Positions 42,533 to 51,689 of a stretch of DNA of 64,000 nt are shown here, piece after piece; positions within the stretch are counted from its first letter, which is position 1; each line of letters begins with the position of its first letter. Made by a program: the position numbers and the translations under genes. The DNA comes from an uncultured Bacteroidota bacterium (GTDB taxonomy: Bacteria; Bacteroidota; Bacteroidia; Flavobacteriales; Flavobacteriaceae). The notes beneath the pieces are model-generated. The model did no database searches. It worked only from the letters and a program-made list of their open reading frames with translations, and was not told where the DNA came from. The stretch covers positions 1 to 64,000 of the forward strand of contig CAJWUI010000008.1 in assembly GCA_913047695.1 (NCBI GenBank). The letters run 5' to 3'.

Positions 42533-42899
42533 TTAAACTATTTAACTTTTTAACACCATCTTCAGCAGAATGCATCGAACAATTAGCGTTGAACATTGAA
42601 CCTGATTCAACAATCAGTTTTTGAATTTTCACTTTACCCTTAACATTTGAGCCTGACTTTAAATTTAAAGTGCCTGACACTATCAATTCTCCATCAAATT
42701 TTCCTTCAATATCTGCGTTAGCACATAATATTTTTCCAACAACATCAGATTCTTTTCCTAAAATGACTTTACCTTTAGTCACTACTTCACCCTCAACATT
42801 TCCATCTATACGAATGTCATTTTTTGATTTGATATTGCCCTTGAGTGCAGTACTGTTTTCAATTTTACTATACTGTCCGTTATTATCCATTCCTTTCAT
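42486..42899 (-). CDS. Bactofilin (polymer-forming cytoskeletal protein)
   Basis: A 137-residue bactofilin. The central beta-helix of repeated short strands shows the family signature STALKGNIKSKNDIRIDGNVEGEV, then VILGKESDVVGKI and LIVSGTLNLKSGSNVKGKV. The tails are short and charged. Bactofilins polymerise without nucleotide and scaffold envelope and shape functions. It lies 1 bp after sprE and overlaps atpZ by 47 bp. Start 42899 or ATG 42890. Confidence 0.92.
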   Translation of the reverse strand: MKGMDNNGQYSKIENSTALKGNIKSKNDIRIDGNVEGEVVTKGKVILGKESDVVGKILCANADIEGKFDGELIVSGTLNLKSGSNVKGKVKIQKLIVESGSMFNANCSMHSAEDGVKKLNSLNEQEKEAEEPMANVL

Positions 42900-42900
42900 T

Positions 42901-45363
42901 TTAGTTAGTTTTCCAGGTTTTGTTTTTAATGTATTCTCTGTATTGGGATGTCAAAGTTACAAAATTATCGAAGTTTACAAGTTTTTCTTGATCAAACTCA
43001 ATTCTATTTTTCAAAACTTCAATTTCGTTAAGATCTCTTATTCCATGAATTACTATAAATACGTAATCTGCATTGTAATTGTCTTTACTTACACTTAAAG
43101 AGTTATTGTAAATTGAAGTTTTTCTTTTAATTTCAGAATAAAAGGAATCAATTGCTTTACTATTGGAACTTTCAAAAGGAAAAATCCATTTATAATTTTT
43201 ATAAATAATACTATTATCATTAAGGTTTTGATAAGATTCAAATTTATCAATAAGATTCTTTGCTTCAATTCCTTCTTGAAAAGCACTATACTTAGAAGCG
43301 ACTGAGTTTAGTGCTTTTTTCCAAGATGAAATGCCCTCTAAACGACCAATGGTATGGGCCTTAAGTAAGTTTATTTTAGGTTCAATTCTACTGCCACCGC
43401 TTATAACTGTTAACAATTCTATTTCTTTTAAAGTTTCTGAAAACTTTTGTTCTTTAAATAATTTTAAAACTTTTTCGTAAAGTAATTCAGGTGTTTTAAT
43501 TTCAGAAAGATCATAATTTTTTGGATCATTTAATAAAAAAGCAAAAGGCGTATCAGCATAATTTTTTATCAAATTAGTTCTGTAAGATTCTGCAATTTGA
43601 ATAGAATCTTTTTCAGCTATTCTATACAGATGATACAATGCCTGAGAGGCAATTCCATCGGGAGGATTTAAATCAAGCGCCTTTTTTAATCTATTTCGAG
43701 CTAGATCATAATCATTAAACTTCTCTTTATAAATCATTCCTAATTGAAGATAAGACTGTTGATTTAGAAGAATAAGACTATCTATTTCCTCTTCTTTTTT
43801 GGGTATAAGAGAAACATAACTTTCAGGTGTCTCTTGTATTACAAAAAACTTATCAGATTCTTTTTCATCTTGGGCTGAAAATTCTTTTGGTGCTAAAATT
43901 GCATCTGAATTCCTCCAATTATCCAAATTCGGCCTATCTCCCCAAATACTAAGAAAAGCCTGTTTTCCTTTCAATAATTGATTTGGATTATAAAAATAAA
44001 AGGCTGTTTTTAATCGGTTAATGCTTTGAGGATTTGCACTTTCCTCAGCTTCTTTAAGTTTTTGAATTTCTTTTTGTCTTTTTAGATTAATGTAATTTTC
44101 AAAATAAATTAATTGCTCATCTTTATCTAATAACGCTAATCTTATAATGCTATCTGTATTTTGAGCCGTTTTTTCGAAAAAAATAACTTCGTTTAGGTTT
44201 TCTCTTTTTCTATCGGTTCTTTTGTATTGAGTAGAGTTTTTTTCATACAGAGACAGCAGTTTGTCAAGAAACCCTCCGCTTACTAAATATTCCCCTTTTT
44301 TTAAGTGGTAGTCTGATAAAAATTTGAGATTTTCAATTTTAGTGTATGGATCTAAAGAGGCTGATTCAAGTGACCTGTTTAAATAATTTAAACCAATACT
44401 ATCTTTTCCTCGTTTGAAAAAAAGTTCTGCCAAGGCACGATATATAGAATGTTCGTAAGGGTCATTTTCATAATTTTTTAACATCTTTTCTAATGATGCA
44501 ACGTTATACTTAGAGCTTAAGTTTGTATCCAATAAATTTTGTTCTATCATAGCTTGGACAAAAAATTTTCTTGGTGCTTTTCGTTTTAAATCAATTATTT
44601 GTTTGTAGGCCCATTGGGCTGAGTCTTTTTCTTCGAGACTTTCAAACAGTTGACCCGTTAAGAAAAAATATCTTGCTCTAAAAGCTCTCTTGGGTTCTGT
44701 TAGTGCAGCTCTTTTTATATAATATAAAGCGGAGTCTCGTTTTTTTAGATTCATAAATGCATCCGCAAGTGTTGCATTCGCAATTGTAAAATATTTGTTT
44801 TTTGAAATTAGTTTGCGAGCTAACGGGCGAAGATTTTCAATTGCTAATTCGTAGTTTTTTAGACGAATATTTGTTTTTTCTCGCCAAATCTTAGCATCAA
44901 GAAAATTTGACCAACTTGCGCCTGTTTTTAATAAAAAATTAAATGCTTCTAAAGCTGGGAAAAACCGACGATCAAAATATCGTGCTTTACCAAGTAATAA
45001 ATATGCTTTTTCAATTTCCTTATTGTACTGAATATTTTTGATATTTATTGAATGTTTTTGAATTGCCTTCACAGCTTTTTCTTCAGCTCGATCAAAACCT
45101 GGAACAATTGTTGTCTGATCAATATCTTCTCCTCTTAAACTAATTGGTTCAACTGGGATGAATTCGAAAAAATTCTCCTCAAAAGCTTCCAAAAGGATTT
45201 TTTCGCCAACAGAAAAGGCTTCCTTACCATTAAATATTACATTGTATTTGGATGTTAGAGCATGATACTCTCTATTTAAAACACCTTTTTTAGTAGTACT
45301 ACAGGAAAGTATTATGACGATTGAAAACAAGGATAACCAAAAAAAAATTTTTCTGTAAAACAT
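42901..45363 (-). CDS. sprE: Gliding/T9SS TPR lipoprotein SprE (PorW)
   Basis: An 820-residue lipoprotein with lipobox IILSC (Cys 21), and the highly conserved N-terminal block NREYHALTSKYNVIFNGKEA and FFEFIPVEPI of SprE/PorW. Next come TPR helices (for example KAYLLLGKARYFDRRFFPAL and ALYYIKRAALTEP), then a second TPR block before a strand-rich C-terminus. SprE is required for type IX secretion and gliding and couples PorKN rings to the attachment complex. Together with gldH at 22034 it shows the host has T9SS/gliding machinery. It heads the sprE-bactofilin-atpZ-DUF6168-atp run. Confidence 0.92.
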   Translation of the reverse strand: MFYRKIFFWLSLFSIVIILSCSTTKKGVLNREYHALTSKYNVIFNGKEAFSVGEKILLEAFEENFFEFIPVEPISLRGEDIDQTTIVPGFDRAEEKAVKAIQKHSINIKNIQYNKEIEKAYLLLGKARYFDRRFFPALEAFNFLLKTGASWSNFLDAKIWREKTNIRLKNYELAIENLRPLARKLISKNKYFTIANATLADAFMNLKKRDSALYYIKRAALTEPKRAFRARYFFLTGQLFESLEEKDSAQWAYKQIIDLKRKAPRKFFVQAMIEQNLLDTNLSSKYNVASLEKMLKNYENDPYEHSIYRALAELFFKRGKDSIGLNYLNRSLESASLDPYTKIENLKFLSDYHLKKGEYLVSGGFLDKLLSLYEKNSTQYKRTDRKRENLNEVIFFEKTAQNTDSIIRLALLDKDEQLIYFENYINLKRQKEIQKLKEAEESANPQSINRLKTAFYFYNPNQLLKGKQAFLSIWGDRPNLDNWRNSDAILAPKEFSAQDEKESDKFFVIQETPESYVSLIPKKEEEIDSLILLNQQSYLQLGMIYKEKFNDYDLARNRLKKALDLNPPDGIASQALYHLYRIAEKDSIQIAESYRTNLIKNYADTPFAFLLNDPKNYDLSEIKTPELLYEKVLKLFKEQKFSETLKEIELLTVISGGSRIEPKINLLKAHTIGRLEGISSWKKALNSVASKYSAFQEGIEAKNLIDKFESYQNLNDNSIIYKNYKWIFPFESSNSKAIDSFYSEIKRKTSIYNNSLSVSKDNYNADYVFIVIHGIRDLNEIEVLKNRIEFDQEKLVNFDNFVTLTSQYREYIKNKTWKTN

Positions 45364-45480
45364 AAAAAACCATTTGCTTAGTTATAACAATAAATTCTCG
45401 CAATTATTATCCATTTAAATTATAAATTTTACCAAAGGCAAACTATTTTTTCTTGTTGATTCATACTATTTCAATTTTTG

Positions 45481-45488
45481 TAAATTTG
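45481..45488 (+). promoter_or_regulatory. -7 box TAAATTTG for the reductase gene
   Basis: An exact TAnnTTTG box 11 bp before ATG 45500. A TTG at 45456-45458 gives a 22-bp spacer. Confidence 0.5.
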
Positions 45489-45499
45489 TAAAAAAAGCT

Positions 45500-46540
45500 A
45501 TGTCCCGTCTTAACACACTAATTGTTGGTGCTGTTGAAAGATTAACATCCCAATCTGTAGTCATTTCGTTTGATGTTAATAATGATTTAAGCCCATCCTA
45601 CGCTTACCTTCCTGGTCAATATATTTCTTTAGAATTAGAAATTAATGGTAATAAAGTCCGCAGATCTTATTCAATCTGTTCATCTCCAATTAGTGGTTTA
45701 CTACAAGTTGGTATTAAAGAGGTTCCAAATGGCATTTTCTCTACTTATGTAAATCGAAAAATTAAAAAGGGTGATGAAATTAAGGCGGGAATCCCTGAAG
45801 GACGTTTTACATTTGATTCTAAAAACAATTCAATTCCAATTATGGCTGTTGCAGCTGGAAGCGGAATTACTCCAATAATGTCTATTTTAAGATCTTTTCT
45901 TGACCTCACACCAAATATCCCTTTTACTCTTATATATGGAAACAAAACGCTTGAAAAAACCATGTTTTATGATGAATTGAAAAGTCTCGAGGATAGATTT
46001 GAAGCATTAAAAATTTATTGGTGTTTTAGTGAAGAAAAAATTGGTGGTGCTGGATTTGGAAGAATTGATTCTGCTTTTTTAAATTATGTTCTAAAAAATA
46101 GTTCTAACTCTTATCCTAAGTTACTCTACTTATGCGGCCCTGAAAAATTGATCGATTATAGCAAACAATTCTTTTTAGAAAAGGGTTTTAATGAGAATGA
46201 TATTCTTTTCGAGTTATTTACTTCATCTATTCAAATATCTAAACAAAAAGATAACATAGAAGAAGGTTTGCTGAATATTAAGTGCGATGATGTAACACAT
46301 AAATTAACTCTAGATCAAAATAAGACATTACTTGAAATTGCACTAGACGAAAAAATTGATGTCCCATATTCATGCCAAGGGGGTGTTTGCAGCAGTTGCA
46401 TTGCAAGAGTTACCGAAGGTAAGGTTGACATGAAAAATAACCAGATTTTAACAGAAGAGGAAATCCAAGAAGGTTTAATTCTAAGCTGCATAGCGACCCC
46501 AAAATCTAACAAAATTACAATCGATTTTGATGACGTATAG
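45500..46540 (+). CDS. PaaE-like FAD/NAD(P)-2Fe-2S oxidoreductase
   Basis: A 346-residue reductase with three domains: FAD-binding (RSYSIC, 55-60), NAD(P)-binding (GSGITP, 120-125, and LYLCGPEKL at about 211-219) and a C-terminal plant-type 2Fe-2S ferredoxin domain with Cys292, Cys297, Cys300 and Cys330 (CQGGVCSSC). This order is that of PaaE, the reductase of phenylacetyl-CoA epoxidase, but the oxygenase subunits are not nearby, so the partner is unknown. Many Flavobacteriia have stand-alone copies. Confidence 0.9.
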   Translation: MSRLNTLIVGAVERLTSQSVVISFDVNNDLSPSYAYLPGQYISLELEINGNKVRRSYSICSSPISGLLQVGIKEVPNGIFSTYVNRKIKKGDEIKAGIPEGRFTFDSKNNSIPIMAVAAGSGITPIMSILRSFLDLTPNIPFTLIYGNKTLEKTMFYDELKSLEDRFEALKIYWCFSEEKIGGAGFGRIDSAFLNYVLKNSSNSYPKLLYLCGPEKLIDYSKQFFLEKGFNENDILFELFTSSIQISKQKDNIEEGLLNIKCDDVTHKLTLDQNKTLLEIALDEKIDVPYSCQGGVCSSCIARVTEGKVDMKNNQILTEEEIQEGLILSCIATPKSNKITIDFDDV

Positions 46541-46635
46541 TTTTGCTAATTCAAATTTTTGAAAATAAATGTGTAATTACAAATTGTTTAAATATCTTTA
46601 TTCACGAAATTTTAATCTCTATTTAAGTTTTTATA

Positions 46636-46863
46636 ATGAAAAATTTCTTTGAAGGTATAGCCTGGTTATTTGAAGAATTTTTCTTTCTACCTTATACAAT
46701 ATTAAGAGAGCTAGAGAATACTAGTTGGACTTTTTCGAATTCAATTAATTGGATGTTTCTTATAATTGGTTTTCTAGCAATGGTTTATTGGGTGCTGAAA
46801 CTTAATCTTTTCCATAAGAATGGAGAGGAGAACAAAGACCCTTCAGCTCATTCATTTTTATAA
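46636..46863 (+). CDS. DUF6341 small membrane protein
   Basis: A 75-residue protein matching the Flavobacteriia DUF6341 family: N-terminal MKNFFEGIAWLFEEFFFLP, middle LRELENTSWTFSNSINWMFL, and the conserved C-terminus GEENKDPSAHSFL. One or two membrane helices (about 8-25 and 38-56). Function unknown. Its stop overlaps the convergent purD stop region by six bases. Confidence 0.88.
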   Translation: MKNFFEGIAWLFEEFFFLPYTILRELENTSWTFSNSINWMFLIIGFLAMVYWVLKLNLFHKNGEENKDPSAHSFL

Positions 46864-48123
46864 ATCAAATCCAATATCCTTGCGGTAATACTTTCCATCG
46901 TATTCGATTTTCTCTACAATTTTATATGACTCTTTCAATGCTGTTTTAAAATTGTCTCCAAACGAGGTAACAGCCATAACTCTTCCTCCTGAGGTTTTGA
47001 GAGAACTTTTTTCAATGCTCGTACCAGCATGAAATATCATTTTATTTTTTGGTAACCCAAAAATATTTTTATCTTTTTGATAAACTTCGGGGTATCCTTC
47101 AGATACAAGCATAACTGTAGCTGCGCTTTTAGGTGTAATTTGCAATTTTATTTTATCAAGGCTCCCCTCATTTGCTGCTTTAAAAACCTCAACTAAATCA
47201 TTTTCAATCCTCGGGATAACTACTTCAGTTTCAGGATCTCCCAATCTTACATTGTATTCAATTACAAAAGGGGTATCCCCTACTTTAATAAGTCCAATAA
47301 AAATAAATCCTTTATAATTTATACCATCTTTTTTAAGGCCCTCTATTGTGGGCTTAATAATTTGGTGATCTATTTTTTCATCAAAAAGACTATCTACAAA
47401 TGGCACTGGAGATATTGCGCCCATTCCGCCGGTATTTAAACCTCTATCACCCTCGCCAATTCGTTTATAATCTTTTGCCATTGGGAGTTTTATGTAATTA
47501 TCCCCATCAAATAATACAAAACAAGAAAGTTCAATACCTGGTAAGAATTCCTCAATTACTACTTTTTTTGAAGCTTCACCATATTTACTTTTTAAAAGCA
47601 TTTGGCCTAGCTCAAATTTAGCCTCTTTTAAATCTTCAATTATCAAAACTCCTTTACCAGCGGCAAGACCATCAGCTTTTAATACATAAGGGGGCTTACT
47701 TTGTTCCAAAAACTTTTCCCCTTCACTAATGGTTTCCGAAGTGAACTCAGAGTAAGCTGCAGTAGGTATTTTGTGACGTTTCATAAACTCCTTTGCAAAA
47801 GACTTACTGCCCTCCAGCTGCGCAGCCTTTTTTTGTGGTCCAATAACGCCAACATTTTTTAAATAGGGATCCATAGTAAAAAAATCATGAATGCCTAAAA
47901 CAAGTGGATCCTCTGGTCCAACAATAACTAAGTCTATTGAATATTTTAAAACGGCTTTTTTAATCCCATCGAAATCAGAAACTTTTAATTTTAAATTTAT
48001 AGCGCAGTTTGCAGTTCCGCCATTACCAGGTGCTGCATAAAGCATTTTACAATGTTTACTCTGATTTAATTTCCAACACAAAGCGTGTTCTCTTCCACCA
48101 CCTCCAATAACAAGTACATTCAT
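46858..48123 (-). CDS. purD: Phosphoribosylamine-glycine ligase PurD
   Basis: A 421-residue ATP-grasp ligase. MNVLVIGGGGREHALCWKL at the N-terminus, YVLKADGLAAGKGVLI in the ATP-grasp region and GEGDRGLNTGGMGAISP are characteristic. It makes glycinamide ribonucleotide in purine synthesis. ATG 48123 is chosen over a TTG three codons upstream, because homologues begin at MNVLVIGGG. It stands alone, without neighbouring pur genes. Confidence 0.97.
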   Translation of the reverse strand: MNVLVIGGGGREHALCWKLNQSKHCKMLYAAPGNGGTANCAINLKLKVSDFDGIKKAVLKYSIDLVIVGPEDPLVLGIHDFFTMDPYLKNVGVIGPQKKAAQLEGSKSFAKEFMKRHKIPTAAYSEFTSETISEGEKFLEQSKPPYVLKADGLAAGKGVLIIEDLKEAKFELGQMLLKSKYGEASKKVVIEEFLPGIELSCFVLFDGDNYIKLPMAKDYKRIGEGDRGLNTGGMGAISPVPFVDSLFDEKIDHQIIKPTIEGLKKDGINYKGFIFIGLIKVGDTPFVIEYNVRLGDPETEVVIPRIENDLVEVFKAANEGSLDKIKLQITPKSAATVMLVSEGYPEVYQKDKNIFGLPKNKMIFHAGTSIEKSSLKTSGGRVMAVTSFGDNFKTALKESYKIVEKIEYDGKYYRKDIGFDL

Positions 48124-48181
48124 GAAATTCAATTTCTATAAAGATAATATCTAAAAAATTCTACGCTTATTAAACAATCAT

Positions 48182-49129
48182 TTAATCTTTAATAAAATGA
48201 GATATTTGTTTTTCCAATTTTTTAACCAACGGTAAATGAGATTTTGCGGGGTTTGGCCATTTGAAAATCCATTTATTTAGATCTTTTGAATTTAAAATTG
48301 GGAAAAAAAGCTCCATACCTTGCAATCGACTTTTTTGGTTAATGTGTTCTAACCCATCTGATATAAATAAAACTGGTGTTCCAAAAGCTACTGCAGGCAA
48401 TGCTGAGTGAATGCGCGAAGTTATTAGCAATTTAGCTTTAGCAATGTCTCTTAATTGTTTTATTGCTTCATTTGATCTTTCTTTTTCTGAGAACTCTAAA
48501 GGATCTATAAGTTGAGATTTAAAATACGCTGGTTCTTTCTGTCTTGACAGAAAAAAATTTATTCTTTTCATACCTTTTAAATACTGTCTCTTTTTTTTAA
48601 AAGTTTTGATCTTATTTAAGACTTTTTCTAAAGAAAAACTTGAGGCAGAAAAATTTTTTGATATCAAGCGCTCCATTGGACTAATTACTAAAATTCCTTG
48701 TCGTCTAGTGTTTTTTTTAACAAAGTTATTTCGCCTTAATGTAAGAGTAAGACAAGAAGAAAAATAGGTTTCAACTCCACAATCGGATAAAATTTTTTGA
48801 GTGTAGATATCCCTGCAGCCAATTGGTTGATACTTTTTAAAAAAATCAACTCCTTTTTGGGAGAGCATCTTTTTTTTTGATGTAGGATTCAAATGAAAAG
48901 ATAAAAAAAATGGATTAATTTTCTTGGAAGGAGGCCAATTATTTGGATTTTCCATAAACCACCCATTCATAAACATTTGCACCTTAGGCCCATCGTAAGA
49001 ATGTAACTGTTCGCGATCAATTTGTTTAACAATTTTATTTTTCAAATATTGTTTTACAGCTTCGCTTTGGATAAAATCCCCAAGATTATTTGAGTTTGGA
49101 TAGGATAGTACTGCAAAGGTTTTATTCAT
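48182..49129 (-). CDS. Polysaccharide pyruvyl transferase family protein
   Basis: A 315-residue protein of the PF04230 type: NLGDFIQSEAVKQYL near the N-terminus, QPIGCRDIYTQKIL, SSCLTLTL, and the C-terminal SRIHSALPAVAFGTPVLFI with the conserved H of the nucleotide-PEP site. Such enzymes add ketal pyruvate to surface glycans, but many members are uncharacterised. It is the last gene of the M23-GH3-glycosyltransferase unit and is Lys-rich. Confidence 0.88.
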   Translation of the reverse strand: MNKTFAVLSYPNSNNLGDFIQSEAVKQYLKNKIVKQIDREQLHSYDGPKVQMFMNGWFMENPNNWPPSKKINPFFLSFHLNPTSKKKMLSQKGVDFFKKYQPIGCRDIYTQKILSDCGVETYFSSCLTLTLRRNNFVKKNTRRQGILVISPMERLISKNFSASSFSLEKVLNKIKTFKKKRQYLKGMKRINFFLSRQKEPAYFKSQLIDPLEFSEKERSNEAIKQLRDIAKAKLLITSRIHSALPAVAFGTPVLFISDGLEHINQKSRLQGMELFFPILNSKDLNKWIFKWPNPAKSHLPLVKKLEKQISHFIKD

Positions 49130-49140
49130 TAAAGTTTATT

Positions 49141-50190
49141 TTACCCAAGGTTTTTTTTAAATTCTTTTTTTCTTCTTTTAATAGGATAATAAGTTTTTAT
49201 TCTATTTCTAGCTTTCAGAGAAAGCTCCTTTTTTTCCAATTTTAAAAAAGAACAAATTTTATCAATATCTTTTTTCCCTTCAAAAATAAGGCCTGTATCT
49301 CCAATTACCTCGGGAATACCAAATACTTTATTCCCGATAGGTATACACTCACATAACATTGCTTCGCAAAGAACATTTGGTAAACCTTCGATTATTGACC
49401 CCTGGAAATAATAAGTGTGTGCTCCATAAAGTTCCTTTAATTTTTCAGTGTTTTGTTCTCCAAGAATTCTTACATTTTTGGGAATAGTGTCCAGAAAAAC
49501 CTTCCCCTTTAAGCCTGCCAAAGTAAACTTAAAATCTGGCAGCCTATCTGCCAAAGTGAAAAACATTCCAATCCCTTTTCTTTCAAATGTTCTTCTATCA
49601 GAAATATTTGCAACTGTTAAAACTGTTTTAGGTGATTTTTTTTTCATTTTTTTCCAAAAATTACTATCATATGCTGTCGGAATTTCAATTATTGGAGTTG
49701 ATAATTCAGGAATAAAATATTTGAGTCCTGAATAAGTATTTGTCTCCTTTCTTGCAAAACTACATCCTTTAGCTAATGTCTTATGAACTACCCAAATTGA
49801 ATTTGATTTTTTTAAGTTCCATACTGCTAACTTTTGTCTACTGTTATTTTTTAGAAAAAGCCCATAATTCAACTTTGAATTTGCCACTGCATCGTATCCA
49901 CCAATAATAATTGTTATTGGTTTTTTAAAAAATTTCGCCATTAAAACAGGTATAGTGGTATGATAATCATTGAACCAACTAAACACACCTTTTGAAATCG
50001 GTAAATAAAAAAAAGAAAGAATTAACTCCTTAATCCGGTTGTAAAAAAAACGAAAAGGATCTTTATATGGAGGAGAATGAATTAATAAAACTTCAAATCC
50101 CATTTTTTTCAAAAGGTTAATATCTTTGTATACAAAAGTGTTTTTTACATTACAAACTAACACTACTTTTTTCGATAAGCCTTTTTTCAT
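49141..50190 (-). CDS. Glycosyltransferase (GT4-like)
   Basis: A 349-residue GT-B-type transferase. A Rossmann-like N-terminal half (KKVVLVCNVKNTF, IIIGGYDAVANSKLNYG) is followed by TVANISDRRTFERKGIGMFFTLADRL and the GT4-like donor motif LPNVLCEAMLCECIPIG with a nearby Glu. It probably transfers a sugar to a lipid or glycan acceptor. Overlaps the GH3 gene stop by 4 bp and lies 11 bp from the pyruvyl transferase gene. Confidence 0.87.
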   Translation of the reverse strand: MKKGLSKKVVLVCNVKNTFVYKDINLLKKMGFEVLLIHSPPYKDPFRFFYNRIKELILSFFYLPISKGVFSWFNDYHTTIPVLMAKFFKKPITIIIGGYDAVANSKLNYGLFLKNNSRQKLAVWNLKKSNSIWVVHKTLAKGCSFARKETNTYSGLKYFIPELSTPIIEIPTAYDSNFWKKMKKKSPKTVLTVANISDRRTFERKGIGMFFTLADRLPDFKFTLAGLKGKVFLDTIPKNVRILGEQNTEKLKELYGAHTYYFQGSIIEGLPNVLCEAMLCECIPIGNKVFGIPEVIGDTGLIFEGKKDIDKICSFLKLEKKELSLKARNRIKTYYPIKRRKKEFKKNLG

Positions 50191-51689
50191 ACATTAATTA
50201 TATATTTTTCTAAACTATCTCCAATTAATCTATCATCAGAAACTCTTGGAACTTTATTTTGTCCTCCCAACTTACCTATACTTTTCATATACTTTTGGAA
50301 ACCATTTTTCTGTACCTCTGTAATTACCAATGGTCTTAATATTTTACCTTCAATCAAATCATTATAGTAAATATTTTTATTTCTCATTGCATAATCGATA
50401 TTGGCTGCAAAAATATCTTTTCCTCTTGGCGGTGTTTCAAATTCAATAAACCACTCATGATAAGGCAGTCCAGCTTTAGGAGTAATTTGTGGAGCTACAG
50501 TAAATTCTTTTACTCTTATAATTTCATCTGTCTTTTCAATAGCCTCTTTTAATGATTGTTCTACTTCGCTAACTATTACATGTTCACCAAAAGCAGAAAT
50601 AAAATGTTTTAATCTTCCACTTACAATTATTCTGAATGGGTATTTGTTTATAAACTTAATTGTATCTCCGGTATTATATCTCCAAAGACCTGCAGAAGTG
50701 GAAATAATCATAACATAGTTAACTCCTAAAATCACTTCATTTAGATAATGTATAACTGGTTTTTGATCAAAAAAGGTACTTGCTACAACAAATTCATAGT
50801 AAATCCCGTGATCTAGCAATAATAACAATCCATTGTGATTTTGATTATCCTGGTATGCGAAGAAACCTTCTGAGGCAGGATAAAATTCAATACTATCAGG
50901 TTCACGCCCAATCAATTTTCGAAACAGTCCTTTGTAGGGATCAAAGTTAACTCCCCCGTATACGAATAACGAAAAATTGGGGAAAAGATCTCCAACATTT
51001 TTACTTGTCTTTGAGACTAACTTTTCAAAATACATCTGAACCCAAGAAGGTATACCTCCAATAATTGTCATATCCTTATCATAGGTTTCGTCTACAATAG
51101 CATTAACTTTAGCTTCCCAGTCTTCAATGCAATTTGTGTCCCAAGTAGGTAGTCTGTTTTTTTGTAGATAACTCGGTATATGGTGGGCAACAATTCCTGA
51201 AAGTCGCCCTAATGAAACTCCATTTTTGTCATCCAATAAAGGGCTTCCTTGAATAAATATGTGTTTCCCATTTACTATGCCTACATTAGATGTATGATAA
51301 ATATAATTTAAAAGAGCCTCCCTAGCAGCACGAATGTGCTGATGAATAGCATCTTTAGTAATAGGAATATATTTTATTCCAGAAGTAGTGCCGCTTGACT
51401 TTGCAAAATAAAGTGGCTTTCCAGGCCATAAAATGTTTTGCCTACCTGAAAAAATCTTATTAATGTAGCTACGAATGCCTTCATAATCTCTTATCGGGAT
51501 GTTGCTTTGAAAAGATTTAATGTTGATGATTTTTTCGAACTTATGATCTTTACCAAAAAGTGTACGCCTCCCATTTTTTATAAGATGCCTGAATACTTTT
51601 TCTTGTGTTTTTAGGGGATTTTTGATCCATTTTTCATTTTTTCTTTGAGACCAGGCAGCAAATATTTTAGCCCCTTGTTTTTTAATCAT
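50187..51689 (-). CDS. GH3 auxin-responsive promoter family acyl-adenylating protein
   Basis: A 500-residue protein of the GH3 family. The ANL-type adenylation motifs include YFAKSSGTTSGIKYIPIT (P-loop-like), and the YPASEGFFAY and LWRYNTGDTIKF blocks. Plant members conjugate amino acids to acyl substrates; bacterial members are common in Bacteroidota and unassigned. The 4-bp overlaps on both sides (51686-51689, 50187-50190) place it in one tightly coupled operon with the M23 peptidase and the glycosyltransferase. Confidence 0.9.
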   Translation of the reverse strand: MIKKQGAKIFAAWSQRKNEKWIKNPLKTQEKVFRHLIKNGRRTLFGKDHKFEKIINIKSFQSNIPIRDYEGIRSYINKIFSGRQNILWPGKPLYFAKSSGTTSGIKYIPITKDAIHQHIRAAREALLNYIYHTSNVGIVNGKHIFIQGSPLLDDKNGVSLGRLSGIVAHHIPSYLQKNRLPTWDTNCIEDWEAKVNAIVDETYDKDMTIIGGIPSWVQMYFEKLVSKTSKNVGDLFPNFSLFVYGGVNFDPYKGLFRKLIGREPDSIEFYPASEGFFAYQDNQNHNGLLLLLDHGIYYEFVVASTFFDQKPVIHYLNEVILGVNYVMIISTSAGLWRYNTGDTIKFINKYPFRIIVSGRLKHFISAFGEHVIVSEVEQSLKEAIEKTDEIIRVKEFTVAPQITPKAGLPYHEWFIEFETPPRGKDIFAANIDYAMRNKNIYYNDLIEGKILRPLVITEVQKNGFQKYMKSIGKLGGQNKVPRVSDDRLIGDSLEKYIINV

